DNA from: Thalassotalea_H castellviae | GTDB taxonomy: Bacteria > Pseudomonadota > Gammaproteobacteria > Enterobacterales > Alteromonadaceae | Assembly: GCF_031846185.1 (NCBI RefSeq) | Contig: NZ_JAVRIF010000013.1 | Location: forward strand, 1 to 64,000 | Reading direction: 5' to 3' | DNA length: 64,000 nucleotides | Part shown: piece after piece, positions 41,436 to 51,808 of the stretch | Position numbering within the stretch: the stretch's first letter is position 1 | How the letters are laid out: each line of letters opens with the position of its first letter | Made by a program: the position numbers and the translations under genes | Notes under the pieces: model-generated | Databases searched by the model: none | Told to the model about the DNA's origin: nothing | The model's input: the letters and a program-made list of their open reading frames with translations, nothing else

Positions 41436-42101
41436 TTAGAACATTTGTGTATATGCAAATTTTAGCGTCAAGATACCATAACTTATTAGTAATAACGCCA
41501 TAGTTTTTCTAAAATAATTATTTTGCATTAATAGCTTTATAAAAGTAAAACCAAATGAAACCGTCAATAACGCAGGTAAAGTACCAAGCCCAAAAAACAT
41601 CATGATCAAACCTCCTTTTATTGCGTTGCCGCTGGCTAAAGACCAGGTTAATGTTGAATAAACTAAACCACATGGTAACCAACCCCATAAGGTACCTAAA
41701 AGGAAAGATTTCTTTACACTCTTTATCGGAATTATCTTTTTACTTAAAGGCGATAAGTGTTGCCAAAGGTGTTTACCAATTACTTCAACTTTTGATATCC
41801 ATAATAACCATTGACCAATGTATAATCCGAGCAAGATTAAAAAAATACCGGCAATAATTTTTAAAGTGACAATAGGAAATCCTAAGTGTTTAATTGCGAG
41901 TGAGCCGGTTAAACCTGCGATAGCACCTATCAAAGAATACGAAAATATTCGCCCTACGTTATAGCTTAATATAAAGGGGGTTTTGTTTATTTGTTGCGGT
42001 AATGCAGACGTAAGCATGGTGGTAATGCCTCCACACATCGCAATACAATGACCACCACCTAATAAACCGATGACGAAGGCTGATAGAAAATCTAATTCCA
42101 T
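41436..42101 (-). CDS. TauE/SafE-like membrane protein, urease-accessory UreH type
   Basis: The 221-residue protein has six membrane segments, with GGGHCIAMCGGI near the start, SYNVGRIFSYSLIGAIAG and WGWLPCGLVYSTL. The conserved Cys-containing HCIAMC pattern suggests metal binding; relatives are encoded next to cbb3 oxidase assembly genes (ccoI/ccoS) and may help copper delivery. Here fnr follows by 44 bases but no cco gene is upstream. Confidence 0.85.
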   Translation of the reverse strand: MELDFLSAFVIGLLGGGHCIAMCGGITTMLTSALPQQINKTPFILSYNVGRIFSYSLIGAIAGLTGSLAIKHLGFPIVTLKIIAGIFLILLGLYIGQWLLWISKVEVIGKHLWQHLSPLSKKIIPIKSVKKSFLLGTLWGWLPCGLVYSTLTWSLASGNAIKGGLIMMFFGLGTLPALLTVSFGFTFIKLLMQNNYFRKTMALLLISYGILTLKFAYTQMF

Positions 42102-42173
42102 ACAAAGACAATATCTTTCACTGACAATCTTGGCTGGAGGTTAACATTATTCATCACAGGTAAAAACTATTTA

Positions 42174-43253
42174 TCACGTTTCAAAGGTTCCTAAAGAATG
42201 TTTAACGACATAAAATAAACAATCATTTTTGGCGATAAACTTGTTTGTTGTTGCTTTAAATATTCTCAAATGAGTTGCACAGACTAATTGATTGTCTCGT
42301 AAAGTGAAAAATTCGTCGATAACGTTTTCTTGATCTTCATTTAATAATTGCAAATTTTTTAACCCTTTTGAATCTAACCAACCTAGCATTTGACCTTGAT
42401 GAGCGCCACCATAATTAAATTGCTCAATATTATCTAATAACGTCACACCACATTCACCTTCATAGTGATGGCTATAGGTTAGTTCTACATTGTTTTTTAA
42501 CGTTAACCGTAAGGGTTTACAAATTATCTCAACGGATTTTTTTTGTGGGTAATTAACGTTTGGCGGACATTCAGCGATGTTTTGTATTCCTTCAAAAGCG
42601 ACTTCATGCGCTTGTTCGTCATTACTGCCTCCACACTCAATTGTTATGGTTGGACAACTAAAAGCTTGTTCAGTTAATGCGCCTATTTGTAAGCCTGATA
42701 AAATTACCGCATCGCAAAAAAATGAAGTTAACGCGATTTCTTTCATTGATAACGTCGGCGATACAGCAAAAGCAGGACTTGAACCCGAACAGTTATGTAA
42801 GTCAACGACGAATTCAGGGGTTACTTCTCTAATGGCTTCTTCAATGAGTCGAGCTCGAGCATAGTAACCATCATTTCGTGAAATACCAAAACAGCGATTT
42901 AGATCAATTCCATGCGGTAAAAAACGTTGACTTAGTAACGGGCTGGCATTCGCGGCCTCTACTGAACAAATAATAAACCTAATATTCGTTTGCGGTGTCG
43001 GTAATTCCCCTAAGGAAGTCAACCAACGGTGAATGGCAATTAATCCTGATGGTTCATTACCATGTAATAAAGTGACAATAACACGACATTTATCAACATG
43101 TTTACCGGCTACATCAATCACGGTTGGTACATCTAATGATAATAAAAACTGTTTAAAGTCAGCTTTAAGCGTAATTGGCTCTGGGTTATTTAAATATTCA
43201 ATGTCATAAAAATCTATATTCATATGTTTTTTATTATCACTAAGTAATATCAT
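42174..43253 (-). CDS. Succinylglutamate desuccinylase/aspartoacylase family protein (AstE-like)
   Basis: The 359-residue zinc carboxypeptidase-like protein has LLHGNEPSGLIA (His-x2-Glu zinc ligands), LNRCFG, and VVDLHNCSGSSPAF (third ligand His). The fold and length suit AstE, the last step of arginine succinyltransferase catabolism, but no other ast gene is nearby, so a different N-acyl amino acid substrate is possible. The start is uncertain; a second in-frame ATG at 43223 also lacks a ribosome binding site. Confidence 0.82.
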   Translation of the reverse strand: MILLSDNKKHMNIDFYDIEYLNNPEPITLKADFKQFLLSLDVPTVIDVAGKHVDKCRVIVTLLHGNEPSGLIAIHRWLTSLGELPTPQTNIRFIICSVEAANASPLLSQRFLPHGIDLNRCFGISRNDGYYARARLIEEAIREVTPEFVVDLHNCSGSSPAFAVSPTLSMKEIALTSFFCDAVILSGLQIGALTEQAFSCPTITIECGGSNDEQAHEVAFEGIQNIAECPPNVNYPQKKSVEIICKPLRLTLKNNVELTYSHHYEGECGVTLLDNIEQFNYGGAHQGQMLGWLDSKGLKNLQLLNEDQENVIDEFFTLRDNQLVCATHLRIFKATTNKFIAKNDCLFYVVKHSLGTFET

Positions 43254-43470
43254 TAACGGATTGTTTTTATTGATTAAAAGTTAATATTATAGTTATCAAC
43301 GGACACTTTGACGTGTAAAAACAATTCATTATTATGTAGAAATAACAGGCACTATTTAAGTTTCTATTATCTGCTTTGTTAACGAGCAGATAGCATGTCA
43401 TACTCAAAGGTGGAACTTGTTGATTAAGGTCAATAAATTTTTATTAAACCATTTTAGTAAAAGGATATTC

Positions 43471-44394
43471 ATGCAAGAACTCGTCATTCAAGCGTTATCA
43501 CAGATTGAACGATTTGTGATCGGTAAACCTGAACAAGTCAAATTAGCACTAGCCTGTTTACTAGCAAAAGGGCATTTATTGATTGAAGATTTACCCGGTA
43601 TGGGAAAAACGACTTTAGCCCATGTATTAGCGTCTTCAGTAGGGTTAAATTATCAACGAGTTCAATTTACCAGCGATTTGTTGCCTGCTGATGTTATAGG
43701 CGTGTCAATTTTCGATACAGAAAAACATACGTTTACCTTGCACAAAGGGCCTATTTTTAACCAAGTCGTTTTAGCCGATGAAATCAATCGAGCCAGCCCT
43801 AAGACACAAAGTGCGTTATTAGAAGCGATGGAAGAAAATAGTGTTAGTCTTGATGGCTGCACGCATTCTTTACCCAGACCTTTTTTTGTCATTGCAACAC
43901 AAAACCCATTATTTCATGCAGGAACTTATCCCTTGCCAGAATCTCAACTAGATCGTTTTATGATGAGAATTTCATTAGGCTTCCCAGATAAAAAGGCGGA
44001 ACAACAAATATTAAAATCTGCCAATATTTCGTTAAATTATGAGGAAATACATTCGATTATTTCCCTAGAAAAATTACAAACAATACAAAAACAAATCAGT
44101 AATCTTTATGTTTCAGATCCGGTTATCGATTATGTTATTGCGTTATTTGAACATTCTCGCAGTGGCCAATTAGCCGTAAATCCGTTATCACCTAGAGCAG
44201 GCAAAGCGCTGATCGCTGCAGCGAAGGCTTGGGCATTTATTGATAATCGAGATCATGTCCTTCCTGACGATATTAAATCAGTGTTTAGTGCCGTCTGTGA
44301 ACATAGAATGGTTGGGCGTCAAATGACCGGTCACGAATCATTCTCAACACAAATACTGAGTACAGTTGATAGCGCATCATTTTTCAGTGATTAA
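43471..44394 (+). CDS. MoxR-type AAA+ ATPase
   Basis: From ATG 43471 (AAAAGGA upstream) the product has 307 residues. Walker A is PGMGKTTL, Walker B LADEINRASP, and the MoxR family sequence FVIATQNP is present, with PLSPRAGKALI (sensor 2) near the end. MoxR proteins act as chaperones for metal insertion or complex assembly. It is the first gene of a MoxR-DUF58-transglutaminase operon. Confidence 0.94.
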   Translation: MQELVIQALSQIERFVIGKPEQVKLALACLLAKGHLLIEDLPGMGKTTLAHVLASSVGLNYQRVQFTSDLLPADVIGVSIFDTEKHTFTLHKGPIFNQVVLADEINRASPKTQSALLEAMEENSVSLDGCTHSLPRPFFVIATQNPLFHAGTYPLPESQLDRFMMRISLGFPDKKAEQQILKSANISLNYEEIHSIISLEKLQTIQKQISNLYVSDPVIDYVIALFEHSRSGQLAVNPLSPRAGKALIAAAKAWAFIDNRDHVLPDDIKSVFSAVCEHRMVGRQMTGHESFSTQILSTVDSASFFSD

Positions 44395-44426
44395 AACGTT
44401 TAACTCATCATGGATGCTCATAAGCT

Positions 44427-45416
44427 ATGTTACGTAAGTTAAGTCGATTAATTAAACAATTTTTCACTAAAAAGTTTGATACTTGGTTGAATCAACGTAT
44501 GCCAAGTCAGCCTAATCATAAGCTTGCACAAAGAAATATCTTTATTTTGCCTAGCCGATTTGGTCTTGCTTTCATCTTTTTTATCGTTTTGCTTTTTATT
44601 TTAGGAACCAATTATCAAAATAACCTCATCATTCTTTTGAGTTATTTATTTACGAGTTTATTTATCACAACCATGTTTTATAGTTTTTTTAATATGGCGG
44701 GTTTACAGGTGGACGGTAATGGTATTTATTTTGGGTTTGTTGATGAAAAAATTATCATTCCTATTAATATTTCAGCTCAGCAATATAAACAATCTTTTAC
44801 TTTCTCCTTTTCAGAACAAAAACCTATCTCAGTGGCTTCAATCAAAGATAAAAAAAACGTAACCATCCCTGTAAAATATAAAACTCGAGGGGAAAAACAC
44901 CTTGGTCGTTTAATTATTGTTAGTGAATATCCTTTAGGTCTATTCAAATGTTGGACAAAATTAAAGTTTGATATTAGCGTGATCTGCTTTCCCAAAGCGC
45001 TTGAGTGCCAATCCTATTCTAACAACAATATCAGCGCTCCGCTTGAAGATAATTTAGCGGTTGAAAGTAGTGTATTAACAAAAGGTGACGACTTTTATGA
45101 TTTAAAGCGTTATCAACGCGGAGAGCCTTTAAGTCAAGTTGCTTGGAAACAAGTGGCCAAAAGGAATATTTGGCATACCAAGCAACATAGTGATCCTCAT
45201 AGTCATGCTTTGATTTTAGATTTTAATGATATGCCAAGTTCAACAGTAGAAAATAAACTCAGTAATCTGTGCTATTTAGTGCTTCAATATCATCAAAGTG
45301 GGGTTGAATTCGGTTTATCGTTACCTGGTCAAAGTCAAGAAGCATTTATTGAAGCGGGTAGTGGACAAGCGCATGTTAATCAATGTTTAAAAGCGCTGGC
45401 AATCTATCATGCTTAA
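44427..45416 (+). CDS. DUF58 membrane protein
   Basis: The 329-residue protein has two membrane segments (about 40-80), a beta-rich region, and the DUF58 motif FYDLKRYQRGEPLSQVAWK (about 223-241), a von Willebrand-A-like part that partners MoxR ATPases. It is 32 bases after moxR and in turn 56 before the transglutaminase gene. Function within the MoxR system is not defined. Confidence 0.9.
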   Translation: MLRKLSRLIKQFFTKKFDTWLNQRMPSQPNHKLAQRNIFILPSRFGLAFIFFIVLLFILGTNYQNNLIILLSYLFTSLFITTMFYSFFNMAGLQVDGNGIYFGFVDEKIIIPINISAQQYKQSFTFSFSEQKPISVASIKDKKNVTIPVKYKTRGEKHLGRLIIVSEYPLGLFKCWTKLKFDISVICFPKALECQSYSNNNISAPLEDNLAVESSVLTKGDDFYDLKRYQRGEPLSQVAWKQVAKRNIWHTKQHSDPHSHALILDFNDMPSSTVENKLSNLCYLVLQYHQSGVEFGLSLPGQSQEAFIEAGSGQAHVNQCLKALAIYHA

Positions 45417-45472
45417 TATATTTTACGACTTTAAAATGATAAAAAGTATGTTTGATCAAAAGGATGCTTAGC

Positions 45473-47545
45473 ATGTTTTCTTTTCGAAGCAATAAAAAAG
45501 CTAAAGCTAGCAACCATGCTGAAATTACTTTATCTAATGCCCTGAAGTTGCAATTGATTTTTATTCAACTACTTAATTTATCGGCATTAATGACCGAGCT
45601 GGCTTTATGGTTTATTTCATTGAGTTTATTATGTTTGCTCTGGCAACTTGCTATATCTTTGCAATATATGGCAAAACCTGCAAATTGGGTAAAAATTTTA
45701 GTCTCAATTGTTGGCTGTCTTTTATTAGTTATCTCTGCTAAACATTTAGGGCTTTTATTAGGAATGGTCCATTTATTGTGTTTGGCTTATTTACTTAAAC
45801 CATTTGAACTACGCTACCGAAAGGATTTTTATCAGCTCGTTGTCCAAGGCCTTTTTATACTAGCGACGGCGTTTATATTTACACAATCAATTTACTTTAC
45901 CGTGGTAATATTTTGTTTACTAATATTAAACCTAGCATGGTTATTGAATTATTTTTCTAAAGATAATCATTTAACTACTCACATCAAGCAAACAGCAAAA
46001 TTGTTATTGCAAAGTTTACCTCTTGCCATCGTATTATTTATATTTATGCCAAAGCTCTCTCCTTTATGGCATGTTCCGCTGGCCAATTCTGCCAAAACCG
46101 GCTTAAGTGACGAAGTCACCATAGGTGATATTTCTCGTTTAGCTTTATCAAATGAATTAGCATTTCGAGTAGAATTTACCGAGACCACGCCAAGTTATCG
46201 ACAAATGTATTGGCGGGCCATTGTCTTAGATCAATTTGACGGTACGACGTGGCGAAGGAGTAAAAAAAGTAAACAAGATCTGATTGAACCTGAACAGTCG
46301 GTTCAAAATATCGATATAAGTACACCTCAATTATCCTATCAAGTGATAGCTGAGCCTAGTTTCCAACGTTGGTTGTATGCGTTAGATGTAGCAAAATTAG
46401 AAGACGTTAAACAGAACAAAGTCGTCTTCCAATTGAAAGATCGTACAATTTTAAGCCGTGAAAAAATTGCCCAGCCTTTATCATACTCAGTGACGAGTTT
46501 GATTGGTAATCCGCCAGCATTATTATCGACCGAAGAAATTCACAATAAATATTTAGCGATTAATCCAGATACGAATCCATTACTCGTTGGGTTTGGCAAG
46601 CAGCTTAAAAGTAAATACGCTGATAACAAACAGCTAATAGAACAGGTGTTAACGACATTTCGACAAGAAAATTATCGCTATACACTTAACCCGCCAATAT
46701 TAACCAATAATAGTTTGGATGAGTTTTATTTCGATACAAAAGCAGGTTTTTGTGAACATTATGCCAGTAGTTTTACCTTTCTGATGCGAGCCGCCGGCAT
46801 TCCATCAAGAATGGTATTGGGGTATTTAGGCGGCCAATATAATAGCCAAGGTAATTATTTTAGTGTTTTACAAAGGGATGCGCATGCGTGGAGTGAGGTT
46901 TGGTTAGAAAACGAAGGTTGGGTTAGGGTAGATCCTACGGCTTCGGTTGAGCCAAGTCGTGTAGAACAAGGGTTTTCACAGCAACTTCTTTTAGAAAAAC
47001 AATCATTATCAAATAATTTTGACGTTTATAACTACTTTTCAGGTTTTTGGTTGAGTCAATTATTACTACAATTTGAAGCGCTTGATTACCTATGGACCAA
47101 ACTGGTTATAAACTTTACGCAAGAAAAACAAAGTCAGTTATTCACTCGTTGGTTTGGTGAAAATTTTGACCTTGCTACTGTCTTGGTTATAACAGCTACA
47201 TTATTCATGGTTGCTATAACTTTTTGGCTCAGGCAGTGGTGGGGTAGAGTCAACACACGGGCACCACGTTGGATTTACTATTATCAACAAATTCACAAAA
47301 AATTAACTCATATTGGATTAAAGAAAGGTCATGAACAAATAGAAAATAACTTTGTTAAACAAATTGCTGATTTTGACGTTCATCTTGCAAAAGATTATCA
47401 ACAACTTATGTCAAGCTTTCAGTCAATTGCATATCAAAGAAATTCTCCTGAGAAACAAGCAAGATTAATCACACAAATGAAAACACAATTTCAGCGATTC
47501 AATAAACGCATTCACTCATCCATGATTAAAAATAAAAGAAAATAG
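45473..47545 (+). CDS. Transglutaminase-like membrane protein (DUF3488, TgpA type)
   Basis: From ATG 45473 the product has 690 residues. The N-terminal half has about six membrane segments (DUF3488). The central periplasmic transglutaminase-like domain has the catalytic Cys427 in KAGFCEHYASSF, then SRMVLGYLGGQ, His in RDAHAWSEVW and Asp in RVDPTA. A further membrane segment (about 565) and a cytoplasmic tail follow. It resembles Pseudomonas TgpA, essential there. TTG 45452 is a weaker possible start. Confidence 0.92.
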   Translation: MFSFRSNKKAKASNHAEITLSNALKLQLIFIQLLNLSALMTELALWFISLSLLCLLWQLAISLQYMAKPANWVKILVSIVGCLLLVISAKHLGLLLGMVHLLCLAYLLKPFELRYRKDFYQLVVQGLFILATAFIFTQSIYFTVVIFCLLILNLAWLLNYFSKDNHLTTHIKQTAKLLLQSLPLAIVLFIFMPKLSPLWHVPLANSAKTGLSDEVTIGDISRLALSNELAFRVEFTETTPSYRQMYWRAIVLDQFDGTTWRRSKKSKQDLIEPEQSVQNIDISTPQLSYQVIAEPSFQRWLYALDVAKLEDVKQNKVVFQLKDRTILSREKIAQPLSYSVTSLIGNPPALLSTEEIHNKYLAINPDTNPLLVGFGKQLKSKYADNKQLIEQVLTTFRQENYRYTLNPPILTNNSLDEFYFDTKAGFCEHYASSFTFLMRAAGIPSRMVLGYLGGQYNSQGNYFSVLQRDAHAWSEVWLENEGWVRVDPTASVEPSRVEQGFSQQLLLEKQSLSNNFDVYNYFSGFWLSQLLLQFEALDYLWTKLVINFTQEKQSQLFTRWFGENFDLATVLVITATLFMVAITFWLRQWWGRVNTRAPRWIYYYQQIHKKLTHIGLKKGHEQIENNFVKQIADFDVHLAKDYQQLMSSFQSIAYQRNSPEKQARLITQMKTQFQRFNKRIHSSMIKNKRK

Positions 47546-47865
47546 TTAAAAGGTTAAACTCAATATATTTGATAAATGGTGTTATTAATAATGTCCAAAA
47601 TGTCATTGTAAATGGAAAACATGACCATTGTGCTAAACAACCTGTTTCTACTTCAGATTTTAATTTTCAATCAATTTTATAGATTGAATTGTTGGTAATT
47701 TATTGTTTTTATAACAAATAAATATTAATAGGATATTCTTCTTTAAAATAAATACCTTATAAATAACCTCACTTACTTTTCACAAAACCATCACATTTGT
47801 GGTCTTGCTTAGATATCTGATCGCAGCTAGATTTATAGTTAATGGAATTAATGAAGGTTGAGTTT
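47546..47865. other. Gap before DUF4870-like gene
   Basis: About 320 very AT-rich bases after the transglutaminase gene. No gene, clear hairpin or regulatory motif was recognised. Confidence 0.5.
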
Positions 47866-48192
47866 ATGTTTTCTCATTCTGATAGTCGTTTACAATATGA
47901 CATGGTGAAAATCGTCTCTGTTCTTTCTTATCTGACCGTCATCGGATGGTTAATCGCGTTATGTTTATATGGCGATCATAAATCCTCTTTTGCGCGTTTT
48001 CACCTTCGACAATCGCTTGGTTTAATTCTTACAGGCGCTATGTTGGCTTTTATCCCATTAATTGGTTGGTTGCTTTGTCTTGGTGTCATAATGGCCTGGT
48101 TTTTAGGTTTATTTCATGCGATTAACGGTCAGCGCAGGTATCTACCTATTGTGGGCAAGTTTTATCAAACTCATTTTGATTTTATTCAATAA
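47866..48192 (+). CDS. Small DUF4870/Tic20-like membrane protein
   Basis: From ATG 47866 the product has 108 residues and three membrane segments, with the pattern ARFHLRQSLGLILTG then IPLIGWLLCLGVIMAWFLGL. This matches small DUF4870-type inner-membrane proteins of unknown function. Earlier in-frame ATGs at 47842 and 47851 exist; AAGG lies before 47866. Confidence 0.75.
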   Translation: MFSHSDSRLQYDMVKIVSVLSYLTVIGWLIALCLYGDHKSSFARFHLRQSLGLILTGAMLAFIPLIGWLLCLGVIMAWFLGLFHAINGQRRYLPIVGKFYQTHFDFIQ

Positions 48193-48316
48193 ATCCAACT
48201 ACTTTCTTAACGACTACTGTTATTTGAAAGTTTGAGTTTAACGCCAATTCTACTAGTGATCTGTGCCTCAATATGATTAAATTCATTTAATACTTATTTG
48301 ATAATTAGGTTGTCTG

Positions 48317-51300
48317 TTGATCTACCTTTATCCCGCCAATAAAATGGAAAATTTATTAGCGCTTGTTGAAAAAATTCAACAAATTTCTCCTTTACCTGTT
48401 TTCTCCAAAGAAGTCTTTATTGTCCAAAATGCGGGCATGCAACACTGGCTCAATATGTCTTTAGCTAATAAGCGAGGGATCAGCTTTAATATTGATTACG
48501 CGTTACCAGCACAATTCTTATGGGGATTGGTGAGAGCCCTTGTCGATAAAGGCGATGGGGTTGAACAGTCACCATTTTCTCGAGAAGCTATGTCATGGCG
48601 TATCTATGTACTTTTAGGCGAAAATATTGTACTTGAAGATGAAGAATTTTCAGCCGTAACGGGTTATTGGTTAAAGCATGATCAAGCTTCGTCACATCAT
48701 TTAAATAAAAATTTTACTAAGCAAGAAAATTTAAAGCGTTATCAATTAGCCTGTCAACTCGCCGATTTATTTGAGCAATACCTTGTGTTTCGACCTGATT
48801 GGATTGATGCTTGGCAAGCAGGTAAATTTTCTCAATCAGTTTTGGCCGAATTAAATGAATCTTGTTTTAAAGATAATTTTCACACATTAGAAAAATGGCA
48901 AGCTAAATTATGGCAATTTTTGGTCGCAGAGCAAGATTACAACCCACTTAACTTACTAGAAAAAGCTCAAGATAACTTAGCAAATCATGCTCATTTAATT
49001 CCAAAGCGTATTTGTTTATTTGGCATTAACGCCATGGCTCCTATGTGGTTATCTTTTATTAATGCTTTAAGCGATGTGACAGAGGTTCATTTTTTTCATT
49101 TGAATCCTTGTGTCGATTATTGGGGGGATATTTTAAGTGAAAAACAAGCCATAAAAAATAGTGAACGATGGACCGCTGACCATCAATTAAATAATGACTC
49201 AGTTGGTAATCCATTATTAGCGAACCTTGGTCAACAAGGCCGTGAATTTCTTGTGCTATTACAACAATATTCTACAGTAAATATTGATGCGTTTGAAAAA
49301 ACAGCTCAACAACGAAATTCAACACCACCATCGGTACTTGCCCATATTCAAGACGATATTTTAACACTTTTTGATAGACGGTCATCTCCTACTCATTTAC
49401 AAGATGATTCTATAGTCATCACCAGTGCCCATAGTGCCTTACGTGAAGTGCAAGGGTTACATGATTGGTTATTACATCAATTTAATGAGGACGATGAGTT
49501 AACCCCAAAAGACGTATTAGTTATGTGTCCGCAAGTAGAAACATACGCGCCATATGTCAATGCCGTGTTTGCTAGGGGATGGCAAGAATTAGACAATGAT
49601 ATTCCACCATTGCCATGTTCTATTTCAGATCGAACGGCAAAAGATTCTGAGCCACTGGTAGCTGCCTTTTCAGAGCTGTTAACGTTACCTGACAGTCGTT
49701 TTCAAGTAAGTCAAATACTTGCTTGGTTAAGACTACCGGCTATGCAAACTAAGTTTGGTATACAAGTTGAAGAAATTGAAAAATATAGTTTATGGATTGA
49801 ACATGCTTGTATCCATTGGGGATTAAACGTTGCACATAAGCAGAGTATTTTAGGTGTTGAATCTATCGGGGAACAATTTACTTGGCAATATGGTTTACGG
49901 CGTTTATTAACTGGTTTTGCTTTTTCAGATCAAGACACGATCTATGAAAATCAATTGGTTTTAGCAGACGTTGAAGGAAGTGATGCAATAGCATTGGGTA
50001 AATTAATGCTCATTATTGAACAATTACAATACTTTACACATACGTTAAATACTCCTAGAACCCCACAAGATTGGCATCAATTTTTACTCACTTTCATTGA
50101 ACAGATTTTTGAAACCAACCAAGACGATAACTTTAATACTATTTTTTCCGCAATTGAATTATTTGTTGAATATTGTCAACACGCTAATTTTGATCAAAAA
50201 ATTGAATTAACGATTTTACGAGAATTTTTAGATGCTCATTTTAGCCAACCAGAGCCAGGCCGACAGTTTATGGTTGGGCAGGTGACGTTCTGCTCAATGT
50301 TACCCATGAGAAGTATCCCTTTTAAAGTTGTAGCTATTTTAGGGCTAAATGATGGTGAATACCCTCGTCAAAGACCACCATTGGGCTTTGACCTTATGTC
50401 ACTCTCTTCAAGCCGAGTTGGTGACCGTTCCCGACGGGGCGATGATCGTTATTTATTTCTTGAAGCTATTATATCGGCAAGACAAGCGTTATATCTTAGT
50501 TATCAAGGTCGTAGCATTAAAAATAACAACCCGAAACAACCTTCGCTCGTGCTAAAAGAATTAATGGATTATCTTGAACATGCTTTCGGCTGGTCATTAT
50601 TAACCGATAATACAGACAATCTCCGTCAATTAGCCATGCAGCCTTATAGTGAAAAAAACTATCTCGGTAAATACGCAGGATTTGATGAAAAGTGGTTAAC
50701 GTTATCACCCCTGCGACAGTTAAATAAGCAAGCGACATCAGATAGTTTGCTGATAAAAGATGTGTCTGATAAAGAAGACAGTTTGGCTGTTAATGGATTG
50801 AACCTAACGGTTAGCGTTCATGAGCTTACACGGTTTTTTATTCATCCTTCTCGATTTTTTGCTCAAAGTAAGTTATCGCTTTATCTCGATAACCAAACAG
50901 AAACACTGCAAGATACAGAGCCTTTTGATAGTGATCATTTATCCCGATACCTGTTTAAAGAGAAAATATTAAATGGTTTAATCAGTCCTACGACTGAAGA
51001 TTCCCACTTACAAGACATAGCGTTAAGTGAAGATGGGCAAACTAGCATCAACTTTTTAGAAAATATTAAGCAGGAGGCGAGTTTATCGGGTAAGTTTCCA
51101 CAATTACCACATCAAGATGTTCAGCTAGAAAAGTTAATTGGTGATAGCATTTATTTTGTTGATTATGTTAAAGCGCATTGTTTAGCTGATATCACCACAA
51201 TGAATCTTACTTTGACTCTACCTATTCTTGTTAATAATGAACAGGGCACTCAAGAAAAGATTGTTGAGATTGAGACAAAAATACAGATATGTGACGATAA

Positions 51301-51808
51301 ACTTGTGCAGTTTCGTAGTAGTTCACCAAAAATGAAAGACTTTTTAGGTTTATATTTTAATTTATTGATTGTTGAGGTGTGGCTGGAAAATAATGAAATT
51401 GATCAAGCGGTTGATGAAGAAACACAAGCATTAAACCGTTTACTCAGAAATATAAAATCTAGTCATGGTTTTTATTTTAAAAGTAACGATAAAAAAACTC
51501 TCCAATATTATTACCCGGTAATTGATAACCCTCGACAACAACTCAGTCAATTATTATTGATCTTTATTCAAGGTCAGTCACAAGCCCTGTTACTAAATAG
51601 TGATATAGCGCATTTATTTTATAAAACAAACGATTTTAACCAGCAACAATTTGAACAATTTTGGAATGACGATTACAACAAACAAGCATTTGGTCAAGAC
51701 CCATATATTGAATTTTTTTGGCCTCAATGCCCAGATTTTTCTGAAATCCAAGCACAATTAATGATGGTATATGACGTAATAATAAATCAATTGCAGCAGG
51801 TGAAATAA
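48317..51808 (+). CDS. recC: Exodeoxyribonuclease V subunit gamma, RecC
   Basis: The 1163-residue protein begins IYLYPANKMENLLALVEKI, which aligns with the E. coli RecC start, so the TTG at 48317 is taken as the real start; no ATG occurs before residue 10. FIVQNAGMQHWLNMSLA and FCSMLPMRSIPFKVVAILGL are conserved. RecC lacks helicase activity, splits duplex DNA and recognises Chi. Its stop overlaps the recB ATG (TAATG). Confidence 0.95.
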   Translation: MIYLYPANKMENLLALVEKIQQISPLPVFSKEVFIVQNAGMQHWLNMSLANKRGISFNIDYALPAQFLWGLVRALVDKGDGVEQSPFSREAMSWRIYVLLGENIVLEDEEFSAVTGYWLKHDQASSHHLNKNFTKQENLKRYQLACQLADLFEQYLVFRPDWIDAWQAGKFSQSVLAELNESCFKDNFHTLEKWQAKLWQFLVAEQDYNPLNLLEKAQDNLANHAHLIPKRICLFGINAMAPMWLSFINALSDVTEVHFFHLNPCVDYWGDILSEKQAIKNSERWTADHQLNNDSVGNPLLANLGQQGREFLVLLQQYSTVNIDAFEKTAQQRNSTPPSVLAHIQDDILTLFDRRSSPTHLQDDSIVITSAHSALREVQGLHDWLLHQFNEDDELTPKDVLVMCPQVETYAPYVNAVFARGWQELDNDIPPLPCSISDRTAKDSEPLVAAFSELLTLPDSRFQVSQILAWLRLPAMQTKFGIQVEEIEKYSLWIEHACIHWGLNVAHKQSILGVESIGEQFTWQYGLRRLLTGFAFSDQDTIYENQLVLADVEGSDAIALGKLMLIIEQLQYFTHTLNTPRTPQDWHQFLLTFIEQIFETNQDDNFNTIFSAIELFVEYCQHANFDQKIELTILREFLDAHFSQPEPGRQFMVGQVTFCSMLPMRSIPFKVVAILGLNDGEYPRQRPPLGFDLMSLSSSRVGDRSRRGDDRYLFLEAIISARQALYLSYQGRSIKNNNPKQPSLVLKELMDYLEHAFGWSLLTDNTDNLRQLAMQPYSEKNYLGKYAGFDEKWLTLSPLRQLNKQATSDSLLIKDVSDKEDSLAVNGLNLTVSVHELTRFFIHPSRFFAQSKLSLYLDNQTETLQDTEPFDSDHLSRYLFKEKILNGLISPTTEDSHLQDIALSEDGQTSINFLENIKQEASLSGKFPQLPHQDVQLEKLIGDSIYFVDYVKAHCLADITTMNLTLTLPILVNNEQGTQEKIVEIETKIQICDDKLVQFRSSSPKMKDFLGLYFNLLIVEVWLENNEIDQAVDEETQALNRLLRNIKSSHGFYFKSNDKKTLQYYYPVIDNPRQQLSQLLLIFIQGQSQALLLNSDIAHLFYKTNDFNQQQFEQFWNDDYNKQAFGQDPYIEFFWPQCPDFSEIQAQLMMVYDVIINQLQQVK

